Assembly (NCBI RefSeq): GCF_001927285.1
Contig: NZ_MSIG01000002.1
Location: 124,001-188,000 of the forward strand
From: Mongoliimonas terrestris
GTDB lineage: Bacteria > Pseudomonadota > Alphaproteobacteria > Rhizobiales > Pleomorphomonadaceae
Direction: 5' to 3'
Length of the DNA: 64,000 nt
Shown here piece after piece: positions 16,589 to 27,204 of this stretch. Every line of letters starts with the position of its first letter. Position 1 is the stretch's first letter. A program made the translations under genes and the position numbers. The notes below the pieces were generated by a model. It was given only the letters and a program-made list of their open reading frames with translations, did no database searches and was not told where the DNA came from.

Positions 16589-18505
16589 TCAGATGACGTA
16601 GTCGTGGGTTTCCAGGTACGCGACGATCTGTTCGGCGAGGTCCTCCGCCGTGCCGCTCGTGGTGTCGAGGCGGAGTTCGGGGGTCTCGGGGGGTTCGTAG
16701 GGGCTGTCGATGCCGGTGAAGTTCTTGATCTGGCCCTGGCGCGCCTTCTTGTAGAGGCCCTTCGGGTCGCGGGTTTCGGCGACGGAAAGGGGCGTGTCGA
16801 CGAAGATCTCCACGAACTCGCCTTCGGCCACCAGTTCGCGGGCGAGGCGGCGCTCGGAGCGGAAGGGGGAGATGAAGGAGACGAGGACGATGAGGCCGGC
16901 GTCGACGAAGAGGCGCGCGGTCTCGGCGACGCGGCGGATGTTCTCCACCCGGTCGGCGTCGGTGAAGCCGAGGTCCTTGTTGAGGCCGTGGCGGATGTTG
17001 TCGCCGTCGAGCGTGTAGGTGTGCCGGCCGAGGGAGTGGAGCTTCTTTTCCACCAGGTTGGCGATGGTGGACTTGCCGGCGCCGGAGAGGCCGGTGAACC
17101 AGAGCACCGCCGGGCGCTGGCCCTTGAGGAAGGCGCGGGACTGCTTGGAGACGTCGAGCGCCTGCCAGTGGATGTTGGTGGCGCGGCGAAGGCCGAAGGA
17201 CACCATGCCGGCGCCGACCGTGAGGTTGGACAGGCGGTCGATGACGATGAAGCCGCCGGTGTCGCGGTTGTCGGCGTAGGGGTCGAAGGCGATCGGCTCG
17301 GAGAGCGCGACGTTGACCACGCCGACCTCGTTGAGGGCGAGGGTCTTCGCCGCCAGCTTGCTGAAGGTGTTGACGTCGGTCTTGTGCTTGATCTCCGTGA
17401 TCTGGCCGGAGACGACCTTGGTGCCGAGCTTGAAGAGGTAGGAGCGGCCGGGCAGGAGCGGTTCGTCGGCCATCCAGATGAGGGTGGCGGCGAACTGGTC
17501 GGAGACCTCCGGGCGGTGGTCGGGCGTGGTCAGCACGTCGCCGCGGGAGATGTCCACCTCGTCGGCAAGCGTCAGGGTGACGGCCTCGCCGGCCTGGGCT
17601 TGAGGCTGGTCGCCGTCGTAGGTGACGATGGCCTTGACGGTGGAGGCGCGGCCGGACTTCGCCACCACGATCGGATCGCCCGGGCGGATCAGGCCGGTGG
17701 CGATGGTGCCAGAGAAGCCGCGGAAGTCGAGGTTGGGGCGGTTGACCCACTGGACCGGCATGCGGAAGGGCTTTGCGAGCGTGTCGTCCTCCACGTTCAC
17801 CGTCTCCAGGTGCCGGACGAGGGTCGGGCCGTCGTACCAGGAGAGGTTGGGGCCGGGGTCGAGCACGTTGTCGCCGAAGCGGGCCGAGAGCGGGATGGGC
17901 CGCAGCGTCTCGAACCCGAAGTCGGCCGCGAAGGCGCGGTACTCGGCGACGATGCGGTCGAACACATCCTTGGAATAGTCGACGAGGTCGATCTTGTTCA
18001 CGGCCAGCACCACGTGGCGGATGCCGAGCAGGGAGACGATGAAGGAATGGCGCCGCGTCTGGGTGAGGATGCCGTGGCGGGCGTCCACCAGGATGACAGC
18101 GAGGTCGGCGTTGGAAGCGCCGGTCGCCATGTTGCGGGTGTACTGCTCGTGGCCGGGGGTGTCGGCGACGATGAACTTGCGCAGGTCCGTGGCGAAGAAG
18201 CGGTAGGCCACGTCGATGGTGATGCCCTGCTCGCGCTCGGCCTCCAGGCCGTCGACCAGGAGGGCGAAGTCGATGTCCTCGCCGACGGTGCCGTGGCGGC
18301 GGCTGTCGCGCTCCAGGCTCTTCAGCTGGTCCTCGAAGAGCAGCTTGGTGTCGTAGAGGAGCCGGCCGATGAGGGTGGACTTGCCGTCGTCGACGGACCC
18401 GCAGGTGAGGAAGCGCAGGAGGCTCTTCTTCTCGTGGCGGGCGAGATAGTCGGTGAAGGCGGCGACGTCGAGGGTCGCCAAATCGGGGGCTTCGGAAGCG
18501 CTCAT
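16589..18505 (-). CDS. cysNC: Bifunctional sulfate adenylyltransferase large subunit / adenylylsulfate kinase
   Basis: A 638-residue fusion. The N-terminal CysN GTPase (about 1-440) drives synthesis of adenosine phosphosulfate together with CysD; its Walker A is GSVDDGKST at 36-44, with DTPGHEQY and NKIDLVD as the other GTPase motifs. The C-terminal CysC kinase (about 455-638) phosphorylates APS to PAPS, with Walker [10 protein letters not shown] at 472-480. The ATG overlaps the cysD stop by one base. The fused form is the NodQ-type arrangement common in rhizobia. It serves sulfate assimilation or sulfotransferases; no cysH or sulfotransferase lies in the window. Confidence 0.97.
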   Translation of the reverse strand: MSASEAPDLATLDVAAFTDYLARHEKKSLLRFLTCGSVDDGKSTLIGRLLYDTKLLFEDQLKSLERDSRRHGTVGEDIDFALLVDGLEAEREQGITIDVAYRFFATDLRKFIVADTPGHEQYTRNMATGASNADLAVILVDARHGILTQTRRHSFIVSLLGIRHVVLAVNKIDLVDYSKDVFDRIVAEYRAFAADFGFETLRPIPLSARFGDNVLDPGPNLSWYDGPTLVRHLETVNVEDDTLAKPFRMPVQWVNRPNLDFRGFSGTIATGLIRPGDPIVVAKSGRASTVKAIVTYDGDQPQAQAGEAVTLTLADEVDISRGDVLTTPDHRPEVSDQFAATLIWMADEPLLPGRSYLFKLGTKVVSGQITEIKHKTDVNTFSKLAAKTLALNEVGVVNVALSEPIAFDPYADNRDTGGFIVIDRLSNLTVGAGMVSFGLRRATNIHWQALDVSKQSRAFLKGQRPAVLWFTGLSGAGKSTIANLVEKKLHSLGRHTYTLDGDNIRHGLNKDLGFTDADRVENIRRVAETARLFVDAGLIVLVSFISPFRSERRLARELVAEGEFVEIFVDTPLSVAETRDPKGLYKKARQGQIKNFTGIDSPYEPPETPELRLDTTSGTAEDLAEQIVAYLETHDYVI

Positions 18506-19413
18506 CAGAAATAGCCCTCCTTCTTCTTCTTCTCCATGGAGGCGGCCTCGTCGTGGTCGATCAGGCGGCCGGACCGCTCCGACGTGCGGGCGAGCAGCAT
18601 CTCGCGGACGATCTCCGGCAGGGTCGCGGCGTCGCTCTCCATGGCGCCGGTGAGCGGGTAGCAGCCGAGGGTGCGGAAGCGGATGCGGCGCATTTCCGGC
18701 GTCTCGCCGGGGTGGAGCGGCAGGCGGTCGTCGTCCACCATGATGAGCATGCCGTCGCGGTTCACCACCGGGCGCTCGGCCGCGAAGTAGAGCGGCACGA
18801 TGGGGATGGCCTCGCTGAGGATGTATTGCCAGATGTCGAGCTCGGTCCAGTTCGACAGCGGGAAGACGCGGATAGATTCGCCCGGCTTGACGCGGGCGTT
18901 GTAGAGCTTCCAGAGCTCCGGCCGCTGGTTCTTTGGGTCCCAGGCGTGGGTCTTCGTGCGGAAGGAGAAGATGCGCTCCTTGGCGCGGCTCTTCTCCTCG
19001 TCGCGGCGGGCACCGCCGAAGGCCGCGTCGAACCCGTAGCGGGTGAGCGCCGCCTTGAGGGCGTCGGTCTTCATGACGCCGGTGTAGACGGACGAGCCGT
19101 GGGTGAAGGGCGTGATGCCGTCGCGCACGCCGTCCTGGTTGGTATGCACGATGAGGTCGAGGCCGAGGCGCTTGGCGGTGTCGTCGCGGAAGCGCACCAT
19201 CTCGCGGAACTTCCAGGTGGTGTCCACGTGGAGGAGCGGGAACGGCGGCTTGGACGGGTGGAAGGCCTTCATCGCCAGATGAAGCATCACCGAGGAGTCC
19301 TTGCCGATGGAGTAGAGCATCACCGGGTTTTTGAACTCGGCGGCGACCTCCCGGATGATGTGGATGGACTCCGCTTCCAGACGCTTCAGGTGCGTCAGAC
19401 GATTGGCAGACAC
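18505..19413 (-). CDS. cysD: Sulfate adenylyltransferase small subunit
   Basis: A 302-residue ATP-sulfurylase subunit of the PP-loop superfamily, forming APS from ATP and sulfate in complex with CysN. The pyrophosphate-binding loop SIGKDSS lies at 35-41, and the family start [17 protein letters not shown] at 7-23. The GTG at 19413 was chosen because it follows GAGGGGA at suitable spacing and gives exactly the usual length of 302 residues; an upstream in-frame start would add 29 atypical residues. The stop overlaps the cysNC start by one base. Confidence 0.97.
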   Translation of the reverse strand: MSANRLTHLKRLEAESIHIIREVAAEFKNPVMLYSIGKDSSVMLHLAMKAFHPSKPPFPLLHVDTTWKFREMVRFRDDTAKRLGLDLIVHTNQDGVRDGITPFTHGSSVYTGVMKTDALKAALTRYGFDAAFGGARRDEEKSRAKERIFSFRTKTHAWDPKNQRPELWKLYNARVKPGESIRVFPLSNWTELDIWQYILSEAIPIVPLYFAAERPVVNRDGMLIMVDDDRLPLHPGETPEMRRIRFRTLGCYPLTGAMESDAATLPEIVREMLLARTSERSGRLIDHDEAASMEKKKKEGYF

Positions 19414-19618
19414 GACATTCCCCTCGGACCCCAGGGCGCCGGCGCGAGGCGGCCGGCGGCAGTGGCTTGAGGGATACATGGCCGGACGGGGAGGCCACAA
19501 GGTCGCCGGCCATCGCGCAAGGCCGCTTCGGAGAATAGTTTTCCGACGTTGCCGGGGGTGTTGGAACGCGGCCCGCGCGGGTGGCCGGCGGACCGGCGCG
19601 GACGCGCCTGCACAGGTG

Positions 19619-21244
<1,626 letters not shown>

Positions 21245-21245
21245 G

Positions 21246-22376
21246 TCAGCGGTCCTTCGGGTCGAGGGCGTCGCGCAGGCCGTCGCCGAGGAAGTTCAGC
21301 GAGAAGAGCACGAGCGCAAGGGCGAGCGCCGGCCAGACCAGCAGCCAGGTGGCGCCCTCGATGTTGCGGGCGCCTTCGGCGATGAGGACGCCGAGGCTGG
21401 TCAGCGGCTCCTGCACGCCGAGGCCGAGGAAGGAGAGGAAGCTCTCCAGGATGATGACGCGCGGGACCATCAGGGTCATGTAGATGACCACCGGCCCGAG
21501 GGTGTTGGGGATGATGTGACGCTTCAGGATGCCGACGTTGTCGACGCCGAGCGCCTCCGCCGCCTGGACGAACTCCCGGCGCTTCAGGGCGAGAGTCTGG
21601 CCGCGGACGATGCGGGCCATGTCGAGCCATTCGATGGCGCCGACGGCGATGAACATCAAGACGAAGTTCCGGCCGAAGAAGACCACCAGCATGATGACGA
21701 AGAAGACGAAGGGCAGCGAGTAGAGCACGTCGACGATGCGCATCATCACGCCGTCGATCCGGCCGCCGAAATAGCCGGCGGCGGCGCCATAGGTGACGCC
21801 GATGAGGAGGGCGACGGCGGTGGCGAGGATGCCGATGGCGAGCGAAATGCGGGTGGCGACGAGGATGCGGGCCAGCATGTCGCGGCCGTTGCCGTCGGTG
21901 CCAAGGTAGAAGCGCACCTGCTGCACGTCGGCCGTCAGGGTGGCGGAGCGCTGGTCGGGCGCGATGTCGACCACGGCGGCGTTGGTGAAGAGGTTGGAGC
22001 GCTCCACGTAACGGGTGATGCGCGGGTCGATCTCGCCGGTCGACGTGAGGGCGGCGCGGGCGATGCCGTCCTCGATGACGACGGCACCGACCTCCACCCG
22101 GGCGCGGCGGAGCGTGGCGCGCAGCTCCGGCTCGATCTCCTCGGCGCGCGGATAGGGCTCCAGGCTGGCGGGGACGCGCACGTAGTTGGCGTAGACCGCG
22201 TCGTAGGCGTGGGGGGTGAGCGACGGGCCTACGACGGCGAGGACGGTGACGAGGGCGAGGACGACGGCGCTGGCGACGGCAGCGCGGTTGCGCCGGAGGC
22301 GGCGCCAGGCGTCCTGCCAGAGCGATCGGCCCTTGCTGGCGGCGGGCAGCGGGGCAGCGGTTTCGGTGACGGACAT
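21246..22376 (-). CDS. oppC: Oligopeptide ABC transporter permease (OppC-type)
   Basis: A 376-residue inner-membrane permease with an N-terminal cytoplasmic segment, one membrane helix at about 30-55, a large periplasmic insertion (about 60-165), then five helices. The EAA coupling motif lies in FVQAAEALGVDNVGILKRHI. The long periplasmic insertion between the first two helices is characteristic of OppC relative to OppB. The ATG at 22376 was chosen over longer in-frame options because everything upstream is a shadow of the oppB frame. It follows oppB by 11 bases and precedes the ATPase gene by one. Confidence 0.93.
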   Translation of the reverse strand: MSVTETAAPLPAASKGRSLWQDAWRRLRRNRAAVASAVVLALVTVLAVVGPSLTPHAYDAVYANYVRVPASLEPYPRAEEIEPELRATLRRARVEVGAVVIEDGIARAALTSTGEIDPRITRYVERSNLFTNAAVVDIAPDQRSATLTADVQQVRFYLGTDGNGRDMLARILVATRISLAIGILATAVALLIGVTYGAAAGYFGGRIDGVMMRIVDVLYSLPFVFFVIMLVVFFGRNFVLMFIAVGAIEWLDMARIVRGQTLALKRREFVQAAEALGVDNVGILKRHIIPNTLGPVVIYMTLMVPRVIILESFLSFLGLGVQEPLTSLGVLIAEGARNIEGATWLLVWPALALALVLFSLNFLGDGLRDALDPKDR

Positions 22377-22387
22377 GGCGGGGCGCC

Positions 22388-23311
22388 TCAGTCGAGCCGC
22401 ACGCGCGGATCGAGCCACGCGTAGAGGAGATCGACGATCATGTTGAAGACGACGACGAAGATGGCGATCACCACCACGGTGCCCATGACGAGCGTGTAGT
22501 CGCGGTTGAGGGCCGACTGGACGAAGAAGCGACCGATGCCCGGGATGCCGAAGATGGTCTCCACCACGATGGAGCCGGTGACGAGCGCCGCCGCGGCCGG
22601 GCCGAGGTAGGAGACGACCGGCAGGATGGAGGCCCGGAGCGTGTGGGTGATGACCACCGAGCGGGCCGGGAGGCCGTAGGCCCGGGCGGTGCGCACGTGG
22701 TCGGATCGGAGCGCCTCGATGGTGGCGCCGCGGGTGAGCCGGGCGATGACGGCGATCTGCGGCAGCGCCAGGGTGACGATGGGCAGGATCTTGTTGAGGA
22801 TCGCCCCGTCGCCCCAGCCGCCGGCCGGCAGCCAGCCGAGCCAGACGCCGAACACCAGGGAGAGGAGCGGCGCCACCACGAAGGTCGGCACGGTGGTGCC
22901 GATGGAGGCGGTGGCGACGACCAGATAGTCGGCGAGCGAGTTCTGCCGGAGCGCCGCGTAGACCCCCATGGCGACGCCGACCACGAGCGCGAGGAGGATG
23001 GCACCGGCGCCGAGCTGCAGGGAGACCGGCAGGCCGTTGGCGAAGAGATCGCCGACGGAGAAGTCGCGGTAGACGAAGCTCGGCCCGAAGTCGCCGGTGA
23101 GGAGGTTGCCGAGATAGCGCAGGTACTGGGACCACAGCGGCTCGTCCAGATGGAAGATCCGGTTGAGGTTCTCCATCACGGTCGGGTCGAGCGGCCGATC
23201 GAGGTTGAAGGGGCCGCCGGGGGCGAGCCGCATCATGAAGAAGGACGCCGTGATGATGACGAAGAGCGTCGGAATGGCGCCGAGGAAACGGCGAAGGACA
23301 AAGGCGAGCAT
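22388..23311 (-). CDS. oppB: Oligopeptide ABC transporter permease (OppB-type)
   Basis: A 307-residue permease with six predicted membrane helices, beginning with the family-typical MLAFVLRRFLGAIPTLFVI. The conserved HLDEPLWSQYLRYLGNLLTG loop and the EAA segment RTARAYGLPARSVVITHTL are clear. It forms the membrane channel with OppC. A 165-base gap containing a strong hairpin separates it from oppA, consistent with lower expression than the binding protein. Confidence 0.94.
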   Translation of the reverse strand: MLAFVLRRFLGAIPTLFVIITASFFMMRLAPGGPFNLDRPLDPTVMENLNRIFHLDEPLWSQYLRYLGNLLTGDFGPSFVYRDFSVGDLFANGLPVSLQLGAGAILLALVVGVAMGVYAALRQNSLADYLVVATASIGTTVPTFVVAPLLSLVFGVWLGWLPAGGWGDGAILNKILPIVTLALPQIAVIARLTRGATIEALRSDHVRTARAYGLPARSVVITHTLRASILPVVSYLGPAAAALVTGSIVVETIFGIPGIGRFFVQSALNRDYTLVMGTVVVIAIFVVVFNMIVDLLYAWLDPRVRLD

Positions 23312-23438
23312 CGGCGGGCCTCCAGCAGGCGGCGGCGTCGGGCGGATCGGGATCGGTGTGCGATCGGCCCGACGATCCGGGACGCGACGAACGGCGGACG
23401 CGGCGCGCGCCGGGCGGGACGCGCGCGCGGTCCGGTGC

Positions 23439-23465
23439 GGGCCGGGGAGGCGCCCTCCCCGGCCC
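23439..23465 (-). terminator. Intercistronic stem-loop between oppA and oppB
   Basis: A perfect 12-bp stem (GGGCCGGGGAGG / CCTCCCCGGCCC) with a 3-base loop begins 11 bases after the oppA stop. No T-run follows on the transcript strand, so a partial terminator or 3'-end stabiliser of the oppA message is more likely than a full intrinsic terminator. Confidence 0.7.
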
Positions 23466-23476
23466 GGCTGCCGGCC

Positions 23477-25081
23477 TTACTTGTCGAGCTTCAGGAAGCG
23501 GGTCGGGTAGACGTTCATGATGTTGTCCGTCCAGCCGGTCAGCTTCGGCGAATAGAGGGTGTGCGAGGAGTAGTAGAGGAGCGCCAGGTTCGGCGTGTCC
23601 TTCAGGATGATGGCCTCGGCCGCCTTGAGGATCTCGGCGCGCTTGGCAAGATCCGCCTCCTGGTAGGAGGAGGCCATCAGCTTGTCGAACTCCTCGTTGG
23701 TGTAGTTGGCGTAGTTGAAGCCGGGATTGTTGGACTTCAGAAGACCGAGGAAGCTTTCCGCGTCGTTGTAGTCGGCGATCCAGCCGGCGCGGGCCACGTC
23801 ATAGTCGCCCTTCTGGCGCAGATACGCGTAGTGGCTGGCCGCGTCGCGGTTGATGAGGGTGACCTCGGCGCCGAGCACCGTCTTCCACATGTCGGCGATG
23901 GCGGTGGAGGTGTTCTTGTGGTTCTCGCTGGTGTTGTAGGAAATCTCCAGCTTCAGCGGGTTGCCGGGGCCGAAGCCGGCCTCCTCGATCAGCTTCTTCG
24001 CCTCGTCCTCGCGGTCGAGCTGGGCCATGTCCTTGTAGTCTACGGTCGGGCCGTTCTCGTAGTTGGCGGCGCCCGGCGGCACGAAGGAATAGGCGGGCAG
24101 CATGGTGCCGGACCAGATCTCGTCGGCCAGGAACTCGCGGTCGATGGCAAGATCGAGGGCGCGGCGGACCTTCGGGTTGTCGAAGGGCGCCTTGTCGGTC
24201 TTGATCGGGAAATAGTAGGTGCCGAGGTAGGGCGGCGTGCGGACCTGATCGCCGAACTTCTCGTGCATCTGCGCCATCTGGTCGGCCGGCAGGTCCGAAC
24301 AGCTGTCGATCTCGCCCGCCTCGAAGCGGCGCACGCAGGCGGCACGGTCCTCGAAGGGGATGTAGTTGACGGTGTCGATCTGCACATCGGCGGCGCCGTG
24401 GAAGCGCGGGTTCTTGGCCAGCACCACCTTGTCGCCGGGCGTGGCGGAGACGAGCGTGTAGGCGCCGTTCGACACCATGTTGCCGGGCTTCGACCAGTCG
24501 GCCCCGAACTGGGTGACCGAGGGCTGGTGCAACGGCACGGTCGCCTGATGGGTCAGCATCTCGATGAAGTAGGGGGTCGGGCCGTCGAGGACCACTTCCA
24601 GGGTGGTGTCGTCGATGGCCGTGACGGCGACGTCCTCGGCCGGACCCTCGCCCTTGTTGAAGGCGAGCGCGCCCTTGATCGGGTAGAGCATGGAGGCGTA
24701 CTCGGCGCCGGTCGCCGGGTCGAGGATGCGGCGCCAGCCGAACACGAAGTCGGACGCCTTCACCGGGTCGCCGTTGGACCAGACGGCCCCTTCGCGCAGC
24801 TTGAAGGTCCAGGTGCGGCCGTCGGCGGAGGTCTCCCAGGAGGCGGCGGCGCCGGGGATGGGCTCGGCGCTGGCGTTGTAGACGGCGAGCGTCTCGAAGA
24901 GGTCGCGCATGATGTGCGCCTCGGCCACCGTGGAGGTGAGCTGGGGATCCAGCGTCTCCGGATCGCCGTCGTTGCCGCGGTTGTAGACCACCTCGGCAGC
25001 GGCGGGCGCGTACGACGCGCCCAGCATGGAGCCGGCGAGGAGTGCCGCCGCGACGAGGCGCGGCAGGATGGTGAGACGCAT
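23477..25081 (-). CDS. oppA: Oligopeptide ABC transporter substrate-binding protein
   Basis: A 534-residue periplasmic peptide-binding protein of the SBP_bac_5 family. The signal peptide is about residues 1-29 (hydrophobic ALLAGSMLGASYAPAAA). The mature protein starts with the typical NRGNDGDPETLDPQLTSTVAE and has TWTFKLREGAVWSNGDPVKA. The ATG at 25081 follows an ideal AAGGAGGT with 7-base spacing. It is the first gene of the oppA-oppB-oppC-oppDF operon and is followed by a strong hairpin. The family relative is E. coli OppA/MppA; the actual ligand is unknown. Confidence 0.94.
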   Translation of the reverse strand: MRLTILPRLVAAALLAGSMLGASYAPAAAEVVYNRGNDGDPETLDPQLTSTVAEAHIMRDLFETLAVYNASAEPIPGAAASWETSADGRTWTFKLREGAVWSNGDPVKASDFVFGWRRILDPATGAEYASMLYPIKGALAFNKGEGPAEDVAVTAIDDTTLEVVLDGPTPYFIEMLTHQATVPLHQPSVTQFGADWSKPGNMVSNGAYTLVSATPGDKVVLAKNPRFHGAADVQIDTVNYIPFEDRAACVRRFEAGEIDSCSDLPADQMAQMHEKFGDQVRTPPYLGTYYFPIKTDKAPFDNPKVRRALDLAIDREFLADEIWSGTMLPAYSFVPPGAANYENGPTVDYKDMAQLDREDEAKKLIEEAGFGPGNPLKLEISYNTSENHKNTSTAIADMWKTVLGAEVTLINRDAASHYAYLRQKGDYDVARAGWIADYNDAESFLGLLKSNNPGFNYANYTNEEFDKLMASSYQEADLAKRAEILKAAEAIILKDTPNLALLYYSSHTLYSPKLTGWTDNIMNVYPTRFLKLDK

Positions 25082-25176
25082 GAATGGACCTCCTTCTTCG
25101 TGACCGGAGGATCGGCCCAGCCGCGTCTTGGTGCGCGGCCTGCCCCTGACGTGCCGCCCTCCGGCGAGACCCGCAC

Positions 25177-25204
25177 AGCGTAGAACGATCATTTCGTTCG
25201 GCAA
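25177..25204 (-). promoter_or_regulatory. Candidate opp promoter with operator-like inverted repeat in its spacer
   Basis: On the minus strand, TTGCCG (25204-25199) and TACGCT (25182-25177) are separated by a 16-base spacer. The inverted repeat GAACGA-N5-TCGTTC occupies 25183-25199, almost exactly filling the spacer. The 5' leader to the oppA ATG would be about 90 bases. Promoter quality is moderate; the inverted repeat is exact. Confidence 0.45.
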
Positions 25205-25342
25205 GCGAATTGTGTGGGCAAGTCGTCGAGATGACGCTAGGTCACAGAAAATGGATCGCTTCTGCCTTATGCAATTGGAATATGATTTCTCGAAACCGCG
25301 CTGCGGTTGCGTGCTGTTGCGCAGAGCTGGGGATAACCGCCG

Positions 25343-26257
25343 TCAGACCGCCGGCTTGTGGTGGGCGGTCCAGTGCCAGGCGATGTCGATGCGGCGAGGC
25401 AGCCAGACCTTGTCGTGGCCGAGCACATAGTCGACGAAGCGGGCGAGCGCGGCGGCGCGGCCGGGCCGGCCGACGAGGCGACAGTGGAGGCCGACGTTGA
25501 GGAGCTTCGGTGCGCCGGCCTCGCCCTCGGCATAGAGCACGTCGAACGCGTCCTTCAGGTAGGTGAAGAACTGGTCGCCGGTGTTGAAGCCCTGGTTAGT
25601 GGCGAACCGCATGTCGTTGCTGTCGAGGGTGTAGGGGATGATCAGGTGCGGGCCGTTCGGGCCCTTGATCCAGTAGGGCAGGTCGTCGGCGTAACTGTCG
25701 GACGAATAGAGGAAACCGCCCTCCTCCGCGGCGAGCCGCGTAGTGTGCTCGGAGGACCGGCCGGTGTACCAGCCGAGCGGGCGCGCGCCGGTGACCTCCT
25801 CGTGGATGCGGATCGCCTCCATCATGTGGCGGCGCTCCTCCTCGTAGGAGAAGTCCTTGTAGTCGATCCACTTCAGGCCGTGGCTGGCGATCTCCCAGTC
25901 GGCCTCCTTCATGGCGGCCACGGCCTCCGGGTTGCGGGCGAGCGCGGTGGCGACGCCGTAGACCGTGACGGGCACGTTGCGGCTGGTGAACAGGCGCCAG
26001 AGCCGCCAGAAGCCGGCTCGCGAGCCGTATTCGTAGATCGACTCCATGTTCATGTGCCGCTGGCCCGGCCAGGCGGCGGCACCGACGATCTCGCTGAGGA
26101 AGGCCTCCGACGCGGCGTCGCCGTGGAGGACGTTGTTCTCGCCGCCCTCCTCGTAGTTGACGACGAACTGCACGGCGACATTCGCGCCATCGGGCCAGGC
26201 GGCCTCAGGCGGCGTGCGTCCGTAGCCGATCATGTCCCGGGGATAGCTGGCGTCCAT
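25343..26257 (-). CDS. Polysaccharide deacetylase family protein, PuuE-like allantoinase
   Basis: A 304-residue NodB-fold hydrolase. The N-terminus (YPRDMIGYGRTPPEAAWP), the central NMESIYEYGSRAGFWRL and the TGRSSEHTTRLAAEEGG segment are characteristic of the PuuE allantoinase group, which opens the allantoin ring without the metal set of classical allantoinases. The ATG at 26257 follows GAGAGGG; an upstream in-frame start would add 14 residues. It lies on the same strand as opp, but a 261-base gap with its own promoter candidate separates them. Other purine-degradation genes are absent, so chitooligosaccharide or other amide substrates remain possible. Confidence 0.75.
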   Translation of the reverse strand: MDASYPRDMIGYGRTPPEAAWPDGANVAVQFVVNYEEGGENNVLHGDAASEAFLSEIVGAAAWPGQRHMNMESIYEYGSRAGFWRLWRLFTSRNVPVTVYGVATALARNPEAVAAMKEADWEIASHGLKWIDYKDFSYEEERRHMMEAIRIHEEVTGARPLGWYTGRSSEHTTRLAAEEGGFLYSSDSYADDLPYWIKGPNGPHLIIPYTLDSNDMRFATNQGFNTGDQFFTYLKDAFDVLYAEGEAGAPKLLNVGLHCRLVGRPGRAAALARFVDYVLGHDKVWLPRRIDIAWHWTAHHKPAV

Positions 26258-26398
26258 CGTGCCCTCTCGTCCGTTCGCGCGTGCGGTAACGTCGGACAAG
26301 GCAACGGTTTTTGCAAGAGACCTGAGGGCGCAGAGGGCTGCCGGGCGCGATGCCGCCCGGGGGTGGCGACGCCCGTGCGGTCCGGTCCGGCCGCCGGC

Positions 26399-26713
26399 TC
26401 AGCGCATGCGGCGGCGGCGGCGGGCGAGTTCCTCGTCGGTCTCGATCCGGATCGGGATGAGGTGGCCTTCGGGGCGGTCCTCGCCGTCCTGTCCGATGCG
26501 CATGATGGCGCTGCCCATGGCGACGCTTGCCAGGGTGACGACGAAGCCGAAGGTCATCAGGGCGACCGGGAGAATGGGTTCCTCGGCGCCCGCCACCAGC
26601 GTGCCGAGGCCGCCGACGTTGAGGAGGAGGAGGCCCGCGGCGGCAACGATGCCCGCGACGGTTCCGGCGAGGCCGTTGACGGCAAGGAGGTGAAGCAGGC
26701 GATGGCGTCGCAT
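26399..26713 (-). CDS. Small two-helix membrane protein, unknown function
   Basis: A 104-residue protein with two predicted membrane helices (about 10-35 and 46-68) and a charged C-terminal tail (ETDEELARRRRRMR). Codon use is typical of the window, with GC-rich third positions. I do not recognise a family. It sits alone between the PuuE-like gene and an intergenic region with a 12-bp palindrome (CGGAACGTTCCG, 26763-26774). Confidence 0.65.
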   Translation of the reverse strand: MRRHRLLHLLAVNGLAGTVAGIVAAAGLLLLNVGGLGTLVAGAEEPILPVALMTFGFVVTLASVAMGSAIMRIGQDGEDRPEGHLIPIRIETDEELARRRRRMR

Positions 26714-26762
26714 GATCGATGATCCCGCTAGAAGCTCGATGGTCCGTCAACATCCCATGCGC

Positions 26763-26774
26763 CGGAACGTTCCG
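26763..26774. promoter_or_regulatory. 12-bp perfect palindrome in an intergenic region
   Basis: CGGAACGTTCCG lies about 50 bases upstream of the small membrane protein start. On the minus strand it begins with GGAAC, followed 16 bases later by TGTT, a weak resemblance to alphaproteobacterial EcfG stress promoters (GGAAC-N16/17-CGTT). This is tentative. Confidence 0.3.
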
Positions 26775-26956
26775 TCATCTGCTTCTCTCATCTAGGGGGT
26801 GCCGGGCGGTTATCAATCAGCAGACGTGAATGTCGCATGGATCGATTTGGTCGCGGCCGCGTTCACGCTTACAGTCGCGGGCATGGCGGCGTCGGCAAAA
26901 GGTCTGGCGCGGCCGCACCCGCATGATCCGGACGCGCTCGAAAGGCGGTCGTGAGC

Positions 26957-27163
26957 ATGGCGAACCTCTACACGAATGCCACGCCACCGACGCCGGACGA
27001 CGGCGGTGCGCCCTGCCCCGTCACGCGCATGCGCGAACACCTGCGGGTCGCGCGGCCGACGTCAGGCCCGGAGGCTCTGCGGATCCTGAGGGCGGTGTTC
27101 CCGGAAACGCGGCTTGCCGACCGGGTGCGCGCGGCGGAATCCGCCGCATCCGGCTTCGCCTGA
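26957..27163 (+). CDS. Small hypothetical protein
   Basis: A possible 68-residue soluble protein. The C-terminal half (EALRILRAVFPETRLADRVRAAESA) looks like an amphipathic helix pair. Third-position GC is high, as in real genes of the window, but there is no recognised family, and the start could also be the GTG two codons upstream. The opposite strand has an open frame too, so coding status is uncertain. Confidence 0.45.
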   Translation: MANLYTNATPPTPDDGGAPCPVTRMREHLRVARPTSGPEALRILRAVFPETRLADRVRAAESAASGFA

Positions 27164-27204
27164 CGGGCGACGCCGCCCGCCACACCGCCCGACGGTCAGC
27201 CCAT

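Noticed and set aside
22643..25183. Long plus-strand frame opposite oppB and oppA
   Set aside because: Same GC-rich shadow effect; the sense genes are clear members of known families.
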